Source: Microcaldota archaeon
Lineage (GTDB): Archaea > Micrarchaeota > Micrarchaeia > Micrarchaeales > Micrarchaeaceae
Length of the DNA stretch: 13,103 nucleotides
Direction of reading: 5' to 3'
NCBI GenBank assembly: GCA_021792115.1
Contig: JAJYVI010000022.1
Location: 1-13,103 of the forward strand
Of the stretch, positions 7,545-12,879 are shown piece by piece. Numbering within the stretch: position 1 is the first letter of the stretch; the number at the start of each line of letters is the position of its first letter. Made by a program: the position numbers and the translations under genes. A model generated the notes under the pieces. It searched no databases, had not been told where the DNA came from, and was given only the letters and a program-made list of their open reading frames with translations.

Positions 7545-8999
7545 ATGAATTATATGCTAAAAACAAAAATAATAGTTACAAATGGTCCCTCTTTAAAGTC
7601 GGCCAAAGTCCTAAGGTATATTGTTAAAAATACAGATGTAATAAGATTTAATTTTTCGCATGCAAAAGAATTTGAAATACTTGATACAATAGAAAAAATA
7701 AAGAAGGTATCTTCAGAACTGAAAAAAGAAATTGCAATTCTTGGAGATCTATCAGGTCCGAAGATAAGAATAAAAGATTTAAGCGGATTCGACCATGTAA
7801 AAAAAGGGGATGAAGTAAATATTTTGTATGGCAAAAAAGAATCTCATAGCGTTGCAGTCGGCGAAAAAAATATTTATTTAGATTACAAGCTTTCTGATAA
7901 TATAAAAAAGAATAATATAATATTCTATGGAGACGGCGAATTAAAATTCATAGTGAATGGCATTTATGATAATAAGATAGTTGCAAAGGCAATGAATAGT
8001 TCTACTGTTAAGTTAGATAAAGGGATAAATGTTTTTGGATCAAAAGTAAACCTTGCACCACCTACTGCAGCAGACTTAAAATTCTTGAAATTTGCTGTTA
8101 AGAATGATTTTGACTTTATTGCAGTTTCATTTGTAAAGTCTCCTGAAAATATCAAAAAGATACGCAGGATAACAAGAGATATAGATATAATATCTAAAAT
8201 AGAGACTCTGGAGGCGGTTGACAATATTGATGGAATAATCAAAGAGTCTGATGGGATAATGGTTGCAAGAGGTGATCTAGGCCTGCATGTTGGAATTGAA
8301 AAATTGCCGATAGTGCAGCAGTATCTCTTAAAAAAATGCAGCGAATACCGCAAACCAATAATAATAGCTACCCAACTGCTTAGCAGCATGAAGGATAATC
8401 CATTCCCTACAAGGGCGGAAGCTAATGATATTGCAAATAATATCCTTGACAAGGTAGATTGCGTTATGCTGAGCAATGAGACTGCTGTAGGAGACTATCC
8501 TATAGAAACAGTTGATACTCTGAGGAAAATAATAAGCAATGCAGAAAGTTTCATTAAAAATGAGAGTGATATCAACAGAAAAGAGCTTGGAATAGATTCA
8601 ATAAAGGTAAACAAGGTAAATGTAGCAATTAGCGTTGCTGCAGCAGATATTGCAAGAAAATTCAAGACCGACTGCATATTTGCGCCTACTCAAACAGGAG
8701 CTACCGCAAAAATACTATCGTCATTGAAATCTCAGTCAGACATAATTGCATTGACAAACTCTGAAAAAGTAAGGAAGAGACTTGGGCTATGGTATGGAGT
8801 AAGAACTATGCCAATAAATAAGTATGAAACAACAAATCAGATGATAGAAAACGTCAAAGAAATTGCAAAAAAGGAAAAAATAAATAGGTTTATTATCGTA
8901 TCAGGTACTCCTAATAAATTAGGAACTACAGATACACTGAAATACATTGAAATGGAAAAGGAAAAAATAAAGATTAATAAAGGAAAAAATAAAAATTAG
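7545..8999 (+). CDS. pyk: Pyruvate kinase
   Basis: Glycolytic enzyme making ATP and pyruvate from phosphoenolpyruvate and ADP; 484 residues, a normal length. The TIM-barrel motifs are intact: VIRFNFSH (32-39) with Arg34, Asn36 and Ser38 of the cation and substrate site; GDLSGPKIR (67-75); SKIETLEAVDNID (217-229) with catalytic Lys218 and metal ligand Glu220; ARGDLG (241-246) with the metal-ligand Asp244; IIATQLL (273-279) with Thr276; and PTRAEANDIANNILD (288-302). A B domain spans about 78-165. The residue aligning with Glu117 of muscle pyruvate kinase is Lys73, the state associated with K+-independent activity. A regulatory C-terminal domain is present and ends in a lysine/asparagine-rich tail. 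The start may be Met1 (7545) or Met4 (7554); TATA spacing favours 7545. The gene stands alone between a divergent and a convergent neighbour. Confidence 0.97.
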   Translation: MNYMLKTKIIVTNGPSLKSAKVLRYIVKNTDVIRFNFSHAKEFEILDTIEKIKKVSSELKKEIAILGDLSGPKIRIKDLSGFDHVKKGDEVNILYGKKESHSVAVGEKNIYLDYKLSDNIKKNNIIFYGDGELKFIVNGIYDNKIVAKAMNSSTVKLDKGINVFGSKVNLAPPTAADLKFLKFAVKNDFDFIAVSFVKSPENIKKIRRITRDIDIISKIETLEAVDNIDGIIKESDGIMVARGDLGLHVGIEKLPIVQQYLLKKCSEYRKPIIIATQLLSSMKDNPFPTRAEANDIANNILDKVDCVMLSNETAVGDYPIETVDTLRKIISNAESFIKNESDINRKELGIDSIKVNKVNVAISVAAADIARKFKTDCIFAPTQTGATAKILSSLKSQSDIIALTNSEKVRKRLGLWYGVRTMPINKYETTNQMIENVKEIAKKEKINRFIIVSGTPNKLGTTDTLKYIEMEKEKIKINKGKNKN

Positions 9000-9000
9000 T

Positions 9001-9035
9001 AAAAATAAAGCAATAAAATGCAGCTATAAAGCTGC
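9001..9035 (-). terminator. Hairpin plus T-rich tail between pyk and the PRC-barrel gene
   Basis: GCAGCT (9020-9025), loop ATAA, AGCTGC (9030-9035) forms a perfect 6-bp hairpin between two convergent stops. Read on the minus strand it is followed by a T-rich tract (complement of 9001-9018), which resembles an intrinsic terminator for the PRC-barrel transcript. The plus-strand side has no T tract, so its use for pyk is less clear. Confidence 0.45.
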
Positions 9036-9050
9036 GATTGCATTATATAA

Positions 9051-9293
9051 TTACTTGCTTATTCCGACAATAATTGTTTCTGAGACGCTTTTTACTCTTG
9101 TATAGTTTACACTGTTTTTGTTTATCATATCCGGCGTCTTTTCACTTCTTATAATATTATCTATTTTGGTCAATAGCAGGCTGTGCACTGCACCTTGTTC
9201 AAAATCAATAATCATGTCTTCTACCTTTCCAAGAATTTTTCCTGTTGTTGTTATTATTTCCTTGCCATATAAATCTGATAATAATACTGCCAT
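9051..9293 (-). CDS. Small PRC-barrel domain protein
   Basis: An 80-residue stand-alone PRC-barrel protein. The N-terminal VLLSDLYGKEIITTTGKILG followed by KVEDMIIDFEQGAVHSLLL is the typical PRC-barrel strand pattern (a 'GK-x(4-6)-G-x-x-LGKVxDxxID' core). Small archaeal PRC-barrel proteins are common in euryarchaea and DPANN. Halophile members (CdpB1/CdpB2) bind SepF in the cell-division machinery, and others have been linked to RNA or ribosome metabolism; neither can be assigned from sequence here. It has no membrane segment and should be cytoplasmic. An inverted repeat, TAACCA (9295-9300) and TGGTTA (9319-9324), flanks an AT-rich TATA-like stretch immediately upstream. It converges with pyk. 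Confidence 0.85.
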   Translation of the reverse strand: MAVLLSDLYGKEIITTTGKILGKVEDMIIDFEQGAVHSLLLTKIDNIIRSEKTPDMINKNSVNYTRVKSVSETIIVGISK

Positions 9294-9421
9294 ATAACCA
9301 CTATTTTATATAATTCTCTGGTTAAATTTAAATACTTTATTGAATTTTAAGCAGCAGTCTAAGAATCGTATATTTCTCAATAGGTGTATTTTTTTGTACT
9401 TTCAGCTTTGAATACTTTTGC

Positions 9422-9940
9422 TTATTTTATCCTCTTTATTCTTTTTGAAGCGAATATCCTTACTATATATTCACTTAGCTCGCCAAGAAATTCCTTTTCA
9501 TTTGCCTCTAATTGGCGTAACTCCTGCTTCTCAAATAATTTTTTATTGCATAAAACAAGATATTGCAAGTACTCCTCAGTGAGATAATAGCTCTTTTCAC
9601 TGCAGTTCTTGCATTCATAGATAGGTGCTATCGGTACTTGTCCTTTTTCAATGTTGATAGACCTTGCAAGAGCATCAGACCCACAATAGGGGCATTGTTT
9701 TTTAAGTTTTATTTCCTCATATGGTTTTTCTACTTTATCTGCTTTCTCAGGCAATGAATTTAAGAATTCTGATAAAGCAGACTCAAGGTTTCTACTCTGC
9801 AAGATGGATATACGCATGACTGCGCCATTATCATCAAATATTGTTTCTAAAATCTTATTGTTTGCAATCTCAAATAGCCTTATTCGTCTATTTGTGCCCT
9901 CGCTATATTCTATCTTAAGCCTTTCTGACTGTTTAGACAA
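9422..9940 (-). CDS. Uncharacterised zinc-ribbon protein downstream of the histone gene
   Basis: A 172-residue protein I do not recognise. The N-terminal about 60 residues are predicted alpha/beta. A two-knuckle zinc ribbon follows: CPYC (Cys83, Cys86) and CKNC (Cys110, Cys113), separated by 23 residues. The C-terminal part is charged and probably helical, running from about 120 (YLTEEYLQYLVLCNKKLF) to a basic end, SKRIKRIK. The ribbon and basic tail suggest nucleic-acid or RNA-polymerase contact, but this is inference. The start is a TTG at 9940 preceded by AGGT (9945-9948) with a 4-nt spacer; no in-frame ATG occurs until Met42, which would truncate the N-terminus. The histone-fold gene ends only 12 bp upstream on the same strand, so the two are likely co-transcribed and perhaps translationally coupled. 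Confidence 0.72.
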   Translation of the reverse strand: MSKQSERLKIEYSEGTNRRIRLFEIANNKILETIFDDNGAVMRISILQSRNLESALSEFLNSLPEKADKVEKPYEEIKLKKQCPYCGSDALARSINIEKGQVPIAPIYECKNCSEKSYYLTEEYLQYLVLCNKKLFEKQELRQLEANEKEFLGELSEYIVRIFASKRIKRIK

Positions 9941-9944
9941 TACT

Positions 9945-9948
9945 ACCT
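9945..9948 (-). promoter_or_regulatory. Shine-Dalgarno-like AGGT before the TTG start of the zinc-ribbon gene
   Basis: On the minus strand AGGTAGTATTG places AGGT 4 nt before the TTG at 9940, in the 12-bp gap after the histone stop. It is the main reason for accepting a TTG start here. Confidence 0.5.
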
Positions 9949-9952
9949 GAAT

Positions 9953-10186
9953 TCAATCACCAGACTCAAATAAATAAGCTTCAATATCCTCTTTAAGTAT
10001 TGTTTCCCTATTTTTTTTCTTCGCTCTATCCACAGCATATTTTGAGATTATCTTTGCTTTTTTTTCAAGTATATCTATAATCTCATCAATCGCGTTTTCG
10101 CTTAAAGTAATATCTTTCTTCTTGGCAACCAGTTTTTTTATTGATTCCTTAGATATTATTTTTTTCTCAGTACTCAAGATCATCAT
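9953..10186 (-). CDS. Archaeal histone-fold protein
   Basis: A 77-residue single histone fold. Helix alpha1 (about ISKESIKKLVAKKK), the long alpha2 (SENAIDEIIDILEKKAKIIS, continuing KYAVDRAKK) and alpha3 (ILKEDIEAYL) align well with HMf-type archaeal histones. NRETILKED matches the GRKTIKAED segment, keeping the R-x-T pair of the second loop and the Asp that salt-bridges it. Expected to dimerise, bind and wrap DNA in the nucleoid. It differs from HMf in a lysine-rich alpha1 and an acidic C-terminal tail (FESGD). Consecutive GTG-ATG-ATG codons occur at 10189, 10186 and 10183; I take the first ATG, and the start is uncertain by one codon either way. The tRNA-Arg gene is upstream and the zinc-ribbon gene 12 bp downstream. 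A NF-Y-like or other histone-fold factor is the alternative. Confidence 0.83.
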   Translation of the reverse strand: MMILSTEKKIISKESIKKLVAKKKDITLSENAIDEIIDILEKKAKIISKYAVDRAKKKNRETILKEDIEAYLFESGD

Positions 10187-10307
10187 CACTAATCAGATAA
10201 AAGTCTCATCACAGGATAATATTTACATATAGGAATATAATAATATTGCCTAAAAACCGATTGCTAAATTTAATGAGCTTGAAGCCATATAAATAATTAC
10301 TGAAATA

Positions 10308-10420
10308 CGGGTCCGGCGGGATTTTCATAATTTTGGTATTAATTTTTCCAAAATAATATTTTGAACCCGCGACCTTTAGCTTAGAAGGCTATTGCTCTAT
10401 CCAAGCTGAGCTACGGACCC
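10308..10420 (-). tRNA. tRNA-Arg (anticodon TCT) with a T-loop intron
   Basis: On the minus strand the acceptor stem GGGTCCG (10414-10420) pairs perfectly with CGGACCC (10309-10315), with discriminator G at 10308 and no encoded CCA. The D arm is GCTC/GAGC. The anticodon loop is CTTCTAA, giving anticodon TCT for arginine codons AGA/AGG. The anticodon stem has four pairs plus an A27-A43 mismatch. The T stem GCGGG/CCCGC is interrupted only in its loop by 38 nt. Exon 1 is 10360-10420 (61 nt) and exon 2 is 10308-10321 (14 nt). Joining them restores the standard T loop TTCAAAT and a 75-nt tRNA. A TATA-like stretch, AATAAATAATA, lies about 15-25 bp upstream and overlaps the end of the tatD gene. Confidence 0.96.
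10322..10359 (-). other. Noncanonical tRNA intron at position 59/60 with a bulge-helix-bulge motif
   Basis: The 38-nt insertion lies in the T loop. The precursor folds as a strict BHB: outer helix GCGGG/CCCGC; 4-bp central helix of exon TTCA with intron TGAA; 3-nt bulges AAA (5' side) and AAT (3' side). An inner intron stem, ATTTTGG with CCAAAAT, is topped by an 11-nt loop. Cutting after the second base of each bulge gives TTCAAA + T, the exact canonical T loop. Splicing by the archaeal tRNA endonuclease is therefore predicted. Confidence 0.9.
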
Positions 10421-10438
10421 AGATATAAGTATTATTTA

Positions 10439-11236
10439 TTACTTGCGCAAAGAATTTAAATTGCTCTTGTTTTTAGTATTAAAAAATATTTTTGTATTTG
10501 CTGTAATTATTTGCGCTGCCCTTTCAAAGTCAATTCCCTTTATCTCTGAGACCATTCTGATTGCATTCTCTACGTAAATTGGGCTTTTGCTTGCAGCGGG
10601 TGCATCACTTTCAACCATTATATTTGAAATTGGCATCTCTTTTATTACCTCCATTCTTCGTGCTGAAGGCTGCGGAGGCACGGATATCATATAATTATTC
10701 TCTTTTATGTAGTCTATGTCATCTAAGCCCCCTTCAAAGAAATGGAAATGCACCTTTTCAATATTTTTAAACTCTAAAATTGATATCACCTCTTTTATAG
10801 AATTCCTAGAATGTATAGAGACTGGCAAATGGACATCTGCAGCTAGATCAAGCATTTTTTCAAATATCTCAATTTGTTTTTGTTTTTTTGAATCATTTTC
10901 TGCGATAACAAAATCAAGCCCTATTTCGCCTATCGCGACAATCCTGCTAAGATTATCTCTTGCCAGTTTTATATTGAAATTTAATTCATCATCACTGATT
11001 ATAAGTGCAAATTGTGGGTCTATTCCTAAAGCAGGAAAAATGTTCTTATTATCGCTTATATTAAGGGTTTCAAGATTCGACTTTGTATCAATGCCATTTG
11101 TAATCAGTGTTTTTACACCATATGAAATGAACTCTGCAAAGCTTTTACGCTCAATTAAGTCTAAGTGGCAGTGTGCATCTGCCATTTCTGTTTTCTGCTT
11201 TTTGAGTTCCCGATTCCTCAATATCTCTTTTTGCAT
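10439..11236 (-). CDS. TatD-family metal-dependent DNase
   Basis: A TIM-barrel amidohydrolase-fold deoxyribonuclease of the TatD family; 265 residues, normal size. All metal-site motifs are present: ADAHCHLD (19-26) with His22 and His24; AIGEIGLDF (101-109) with Glu104; PVSIHSR (138-144) with His142; VHFHFFEGG (162-170) with His165; and VESDAP (208-213) with Asp211. Family members act as 3'-5' exonucleases or AP-site nucleases in DNA repair and turnover. The ATG at 11236 adds 17 charged residues before the usual family start (MADAHCHLD, ATG at 11185). A TATA-like AAATATAT at 11257-11264, 21-28 bp before 11236, favours the longer, leaderless start. It ends 18 bp upstream of the tRNA-Arg 5' end, so the tRNA promoter lies partly within its 3' end. 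Confidence 0.92.
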   Translation of the reverse strand: MQKEILRNRELKKQKTEMADAHCHLDLIERKSFAEFISYGVKTLITNGIDTKSNLETLNISDNKNIFPALGIDPQFALIISDDELNFNIKLARDNLSRIVAIGEIGLDFVIAENDSKKQKQIEIFEKMLDLAADVHLPVSIHSRNSIKEVISILEFKNIEKVHFHFFEGGLDDIDYIKENNYMISVPPQPSARRMEVIKEMPISNIMVESDAPAASKSPIYVENAIRMVSEIKGIDFERAAQIITANTKIFFNTKNKSNLNSLRK

Positions 11237-11398
11237 GTTTAAAATTCAAATCTAATATATTTAATATTTTTTGTTATTTGAATCATGTACTGTGTTGTTA
11301 ACACTTGGAAAATACTGCGTTTTATAGGCTATGAATGATACAAATCGATATTGTAAACTATAACCTGTTATTGCTCTCCCGTCGAATTTACCAAAACT

Positions 11399-11480
11399 AA
11401 TATATTTTTTTCTTATTAATAATATATATTTTTAATATATATTTTATTTTAATATATTTTTTATTTTTGTATTATATTTT
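11399..11480. repeat. T-rich low-complexity block with repeated AATATAT-T(n) units
   Basis: About 80 bp of nearly pure A/T, T-rich on the plus strand, with three imperfect units of the form AATATAT(AT)TTTT followed by a T run. Possible roles are a promoter or unwinding region, or a T-tract terminator. No replication-initiator gene or origin-box repeats are seen nearby. Confidence 0.5.
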
Positions 11481-11552
11481 CCTGTATTCCTACGATACTT
11501 TGTATCTGGGAAGGGCTTTGCAGGTGTTGGAAATTGCAGTAGCAGGAAAATA
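11475..11552. repeat. 78-bp element bounded by a 10-bp perfect inverted repeat
   Basis: TATTTTCCTG (11475-11484) and CAGGAAAATA (11543-11552) are perfect inverted repeats. Inside, TTCC (11487-11490) can pair with GGAA (11529-11532), and GATAC-TTT-GTATC (11494-11506) forms a 5-bp hairpin. As RNA it could fold into a long branched stem ahead of the ankyrin gene. Alternatives are a structured leader, a small RNA or a miniature inverted-repeat element. Confidence 0.45.
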
Positions 11553-11617
11553 ATGCCTAAAATATATGGATAAGGCAGACTCATTTTTGGAATGATGTCA
11601 TATTAATATTTGGTAAA

Positions 11618-11624
11618 AGGTGGT
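11618..11624 (+). promoter_or_regulatory. Strong Shine-Dalgarno site of the ankyrin gene
   Basis: AGGTGGT at 11618-11624 lies 4 nt before the ATG at 11629. It is the clearest archaeal-type SD in the window and shows that this gene has a leadered mRNA; it also rules against the overlapping in-frame GTG at 11620. Confidence 0.7.
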
Positions 11625-11628
11625 AGTA

Positions 11629-11967
11629 ATGGAAAAATTTAGAAATAAGACAGCCGACAGAAAGCTTCTTCTTGCAGTTTTAAAAGGTAATATTGATGAT
11701 GCAGTAAATGCAATTAATGAGGGTGCATACCTATATTCAAGGTATAGGAACAATGATACAATATTACATAGGGCTGTAAAGAAGTGTGATGCTAGGATGA
11801 TAAAATTTATAAATAGCAATGCAGACCTACGCCACCTGAAAAATAATCGTGGTAGAACCCCGTATCAAGAGTCTATATACTTGGATCATAAAAAGAATAA
11901 CTCAAAAGACATTCGTGAGATAGAAGATTTAGTCTTTTATAAGTTCCTTAGGATAAGTAAAATGTAA
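11629..11967 (+). CDS. Small ankyrin-repeat protein
   Basis: A 112-residue protein made of about two and a half ankyrin repeats. Repeat 1 (about 11-41) has LLLAVLKGNIDDAVNAINEG followed by A. Repeat 2 (about 42-74) has the diagnostic DTILHRAV (43-50) and ADLRHLKNNRG. A partial third begins with GRTPYQESI (75-83) and runs into a charged, probably helical C-terminus. It has no signal peptide or membrane segment. Ankyrin repeats bind proteins, so the role is an adaptor or inhibitor with unknown partner; DPANN symbionts often carry such proteins, but a host-directed role is speculation. It has a strong SD and a long structured upstream region. It is followed after 41 bp by the DUF167 gene on the same strand. 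Confidence 0.78.
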   Translation: MEKFRNKTADRKLLLAVLKGNIDDAVNAINEGAYLYSRYRNNDTILHRAVKKCDARMIKFINSNADLRHLKNNRGRTPYQESIYLDHKKNNSKDIREIEDLVFYKFLRISKM

Positions 11968-11989
11968 TTATAATGCATAGCCAGCATGT

Positions 11990-12011
11990 GTATATAAATG
12001 GTATATAAATG
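11990..12011 (+). repeat. Tandem 11-bp repeat carrying TATA-like sequence and the DUF167 start codon
   Basis: GTATATAAATG occurs twice without a gap (11990-12000 and 12001-12011). The ATG of the second copy is the DUF167 start codon. The ATG of the first copy opens a four-codon frame (ATG GTA TAT AAA TGA) whose stop overlaps that start. Confidence 0.85.
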
Positions 12012-12230
12012 ATGATAAATATCAAAGTTATTCCTAATGCAAAGTCTGCTTCTATAAATGCAAATGGTGGAGCAGAATATTCCATTCGTGTAGATGCGCC
12101 TGCATATGAAGGCAAAGCAAATAAAAGGCTTATTGAAATATTATCAGACTACTTCAAAGTCCCTAAATCCCATATAAAAATTATAAAAGGGATATCAGCA
12201 AAAAACAAATTGGTTGAAATCGATATATAG
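12009..12230 (+). CDS. DUF167 (YggU/UPF0235) family protein
   Basis: A 73-residue protein covering the whole DUF167 fold. The signature is clear: VIPNAKSASI (7-16), RVDAPAYEGKANKRLIEIL (27-45), in which the (A)PP/APA-x-x-GKAN core is the family hallmark, then VPKSHIKIIKGISAKNKLVEI (51-71) matching 'v-x-x-s-x-v-x-i-x-x-G-x-x-s-r-x-K'. Structures of family members show a small alpha/beta fold, but their biochemical role is not established. The start is one of two adjacent ATGs (12009 or 12012); either puts the core strand at the usual distance from the N-terminus. No SD is apparent. The gap to the ankyrin gene is 41 bp, so read-through transcription is possible. Confidence 0.88.
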   Translation: MMINIKVIPNAKSASINANGGAEYSIRVDAPAYEGKANKRLIEILSDYFKVPKSHIKIIKGISAKNKLVEIDI

Positions 12231-12330
12231 TGTTAAGGACTCACGCTGATTATCAGGCAATGCTCTAAATAAGATATATTGCAAATGTTTTTATACGTTT
12301 TACTTACTAATATTTAACATATAATCCTAT

Positions 12331-12369
12331 TGCAGAACATTGGCGCTCCCGGCGCAGACATGTTCAGCA
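12331..12369. other. GC-rich two-tier stem-loop upstream of rps19e (candidate small RNA or regulatory element)
   Basis: TGCAGAACAT (12331-12340) pairs with ATGTTCAGCA (12360-12369) with a single A-A mismatch. Nested inside is GCGC (12343-12346), loop TCCCG, GCGC (12352-12355). The segment is much richer in G+C than its surroundings. A TATA-like TTTTTATAC (12288-12296) lies 25 bp or so before a possible transcription start near 12318. The rps19e TATA box lies downstream of it, so it is not obviously an rps19e leader. No T tract follows, which argues against a simple terminator. Confidence 0.45.
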
Positions 12370-12410
12370 TGAATTTAATAAGGATAAACCTAAATTTAAA
12401 ATTTATAATC

Positions 12411-12421
12411 TATAATTTATA
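12411..12421 (+). promoter_or_regulatory. TATA-like box of rps19e
   Basis: TATAATTTATA at 12411-12421 is centred 26 bp before the rps19e ATG at 12442, consistent with a leaderless transcript. No SD precedes that ATG. Confidence 0.55.
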
Positions 12422-12441
12422 CCTGTAATTAAAATGATAGC

Positions 12442-12879
12442 ATGACTCATGTATATGAAGTAAAGGCAGCAGAACTTGTAAAGTCTACTGCAGGCAAGCT
12501 AAAAAAACTGATTGCAAAACCAGATTATGTAAACTATGTGAAATCTGGAGCTAATAAAGAAAGAGTACCAGACGACCCTGACTTTTGGTTTGTGAGGAGC
12601 GCATCAGTGCTAAGGCAAATTTATCTTAATGGTCCAGTCGGAGTTTCGACTTTGAGGACAAGATATGGGTCAAGAAAAGAGCATACTGTACACAGGAGGC
12701 ATCATGCAAAGGCAGGTGGAAGTATTATAAGAGACATATTAAATGAGCTTGAGAAGCAGGACTTTGTCAAGAAAACTGCCAAAGGTCGCGTAATTACTCA
12801 AAAAGGGCAATCCTTCCTCGACAAGGTAAGCGCAGAGATAAGCAAAGGTAGTTCAAATGAGCAGCGAGTACGACAATGA
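12442..12879 (+). CDS. rps19e: 30S ribosomal protein S19e
   Basis: Archaeal/eukaryotic-type small-subunit protein eS19; 145 residues, the normal size. It binds near the head of the small subunit and in eukaryotes is needed for late rRNA maturation. Signature segments: VKSGANKERVPDDPDFWFVR (33-52); ASVLRQIYLNGPVGVSTLR (54-72), continuing to the YGSR turn; HAKAGGSIIRDILNELEKQ (88-106), continuing DFVKK; and GRVITQKGQSFLD (115-127). There is no bacterial counterpart, which supports the archaeal assignment. The ATG at 12442 is placed by the TATA spacing and by homology. Its 3' end overlaps the PDCD5-family gene by 23 bp. The order rps19e then PDCD5-family protein is widely conserved in archaea, usually followed by rpl39e and rpl31e. 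Confidence 0.97.
   Translation: MTHVYEVKAAELVKSTAGKLKKLIAKPDYVNYVKSGANKERVPDDPDFWFVRSASVLRQIYLNGPVGVSTLRTRYGSRKEHTVHRRHHAKAGGSIIRDILNELEKQDFVKKTAKGRVITQKGQSFLDKVSAEISKGSSNEQRVRQ

Larger units (their letters stand above)
11237..11628. other. 392-bp non-coding region between tatD and the ankyrin gene
   Basis: No convincing gene is seen. It holds the tatD promoter at its left end; a mixed-composition stretch (11281-11398) with a small inverted repeat GTGTT-gtt-AACAC (11292-11304); an almost G/C-free T-rich block (11399-11480); and a G-richer segment (11481-11580) with a large inverted repeat listed separately. It ends in the ribosome binding site of the ankyrin gene. The length is out of proportion to the other gaps here, suggesting a non-coding RNA, a structured leader or a remnant. 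Confidence 0.6.

Noticed and set aside
7964..8476. 170-codon open frame on the minus strand
   Set aside because: It is the antisense of the well-conserved pyruvate kinase core. Its Leu/Ser/Ile-rich translation has no domain features.
10252..10258. A-run (T-run on the minus strand) as a tRNA-Arg terminator
   Set aside because: A five-base T run about 50 bp past the tRNA is too weak and common in this AT-rich sequence to list as a feature.
10716..11255. Long open frame (179 codons) on the plus strand
   Set aside because: It lies antisense to the TatD gene, whose catalytic motifs are all intact. The translation is low-complexity (Ser/Phe/Ile-rich) with no recognisable motif.
11399..11480. Replication origin
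   Set aside because: There is only AT richness: no orc1/cdc6 gene and no repeated origin-recognition boxes flank it. I keep it as a low-complexity block only.
12004..12020. Box C-like ATGATGA sequence suggesting a C/D guide RNA
   Set aside because: It coincides with the double ATG of the DUF167 start, and no matching D box with suitable spacing and terminal stem was found.
12246..12256. CTGAT-T-ATCAG palindrome after the DUF167 gene as a terminator
   Set aside because: The loop would be a single base and no T tract follows. It could at best be a protein-binding site, with no support for one.
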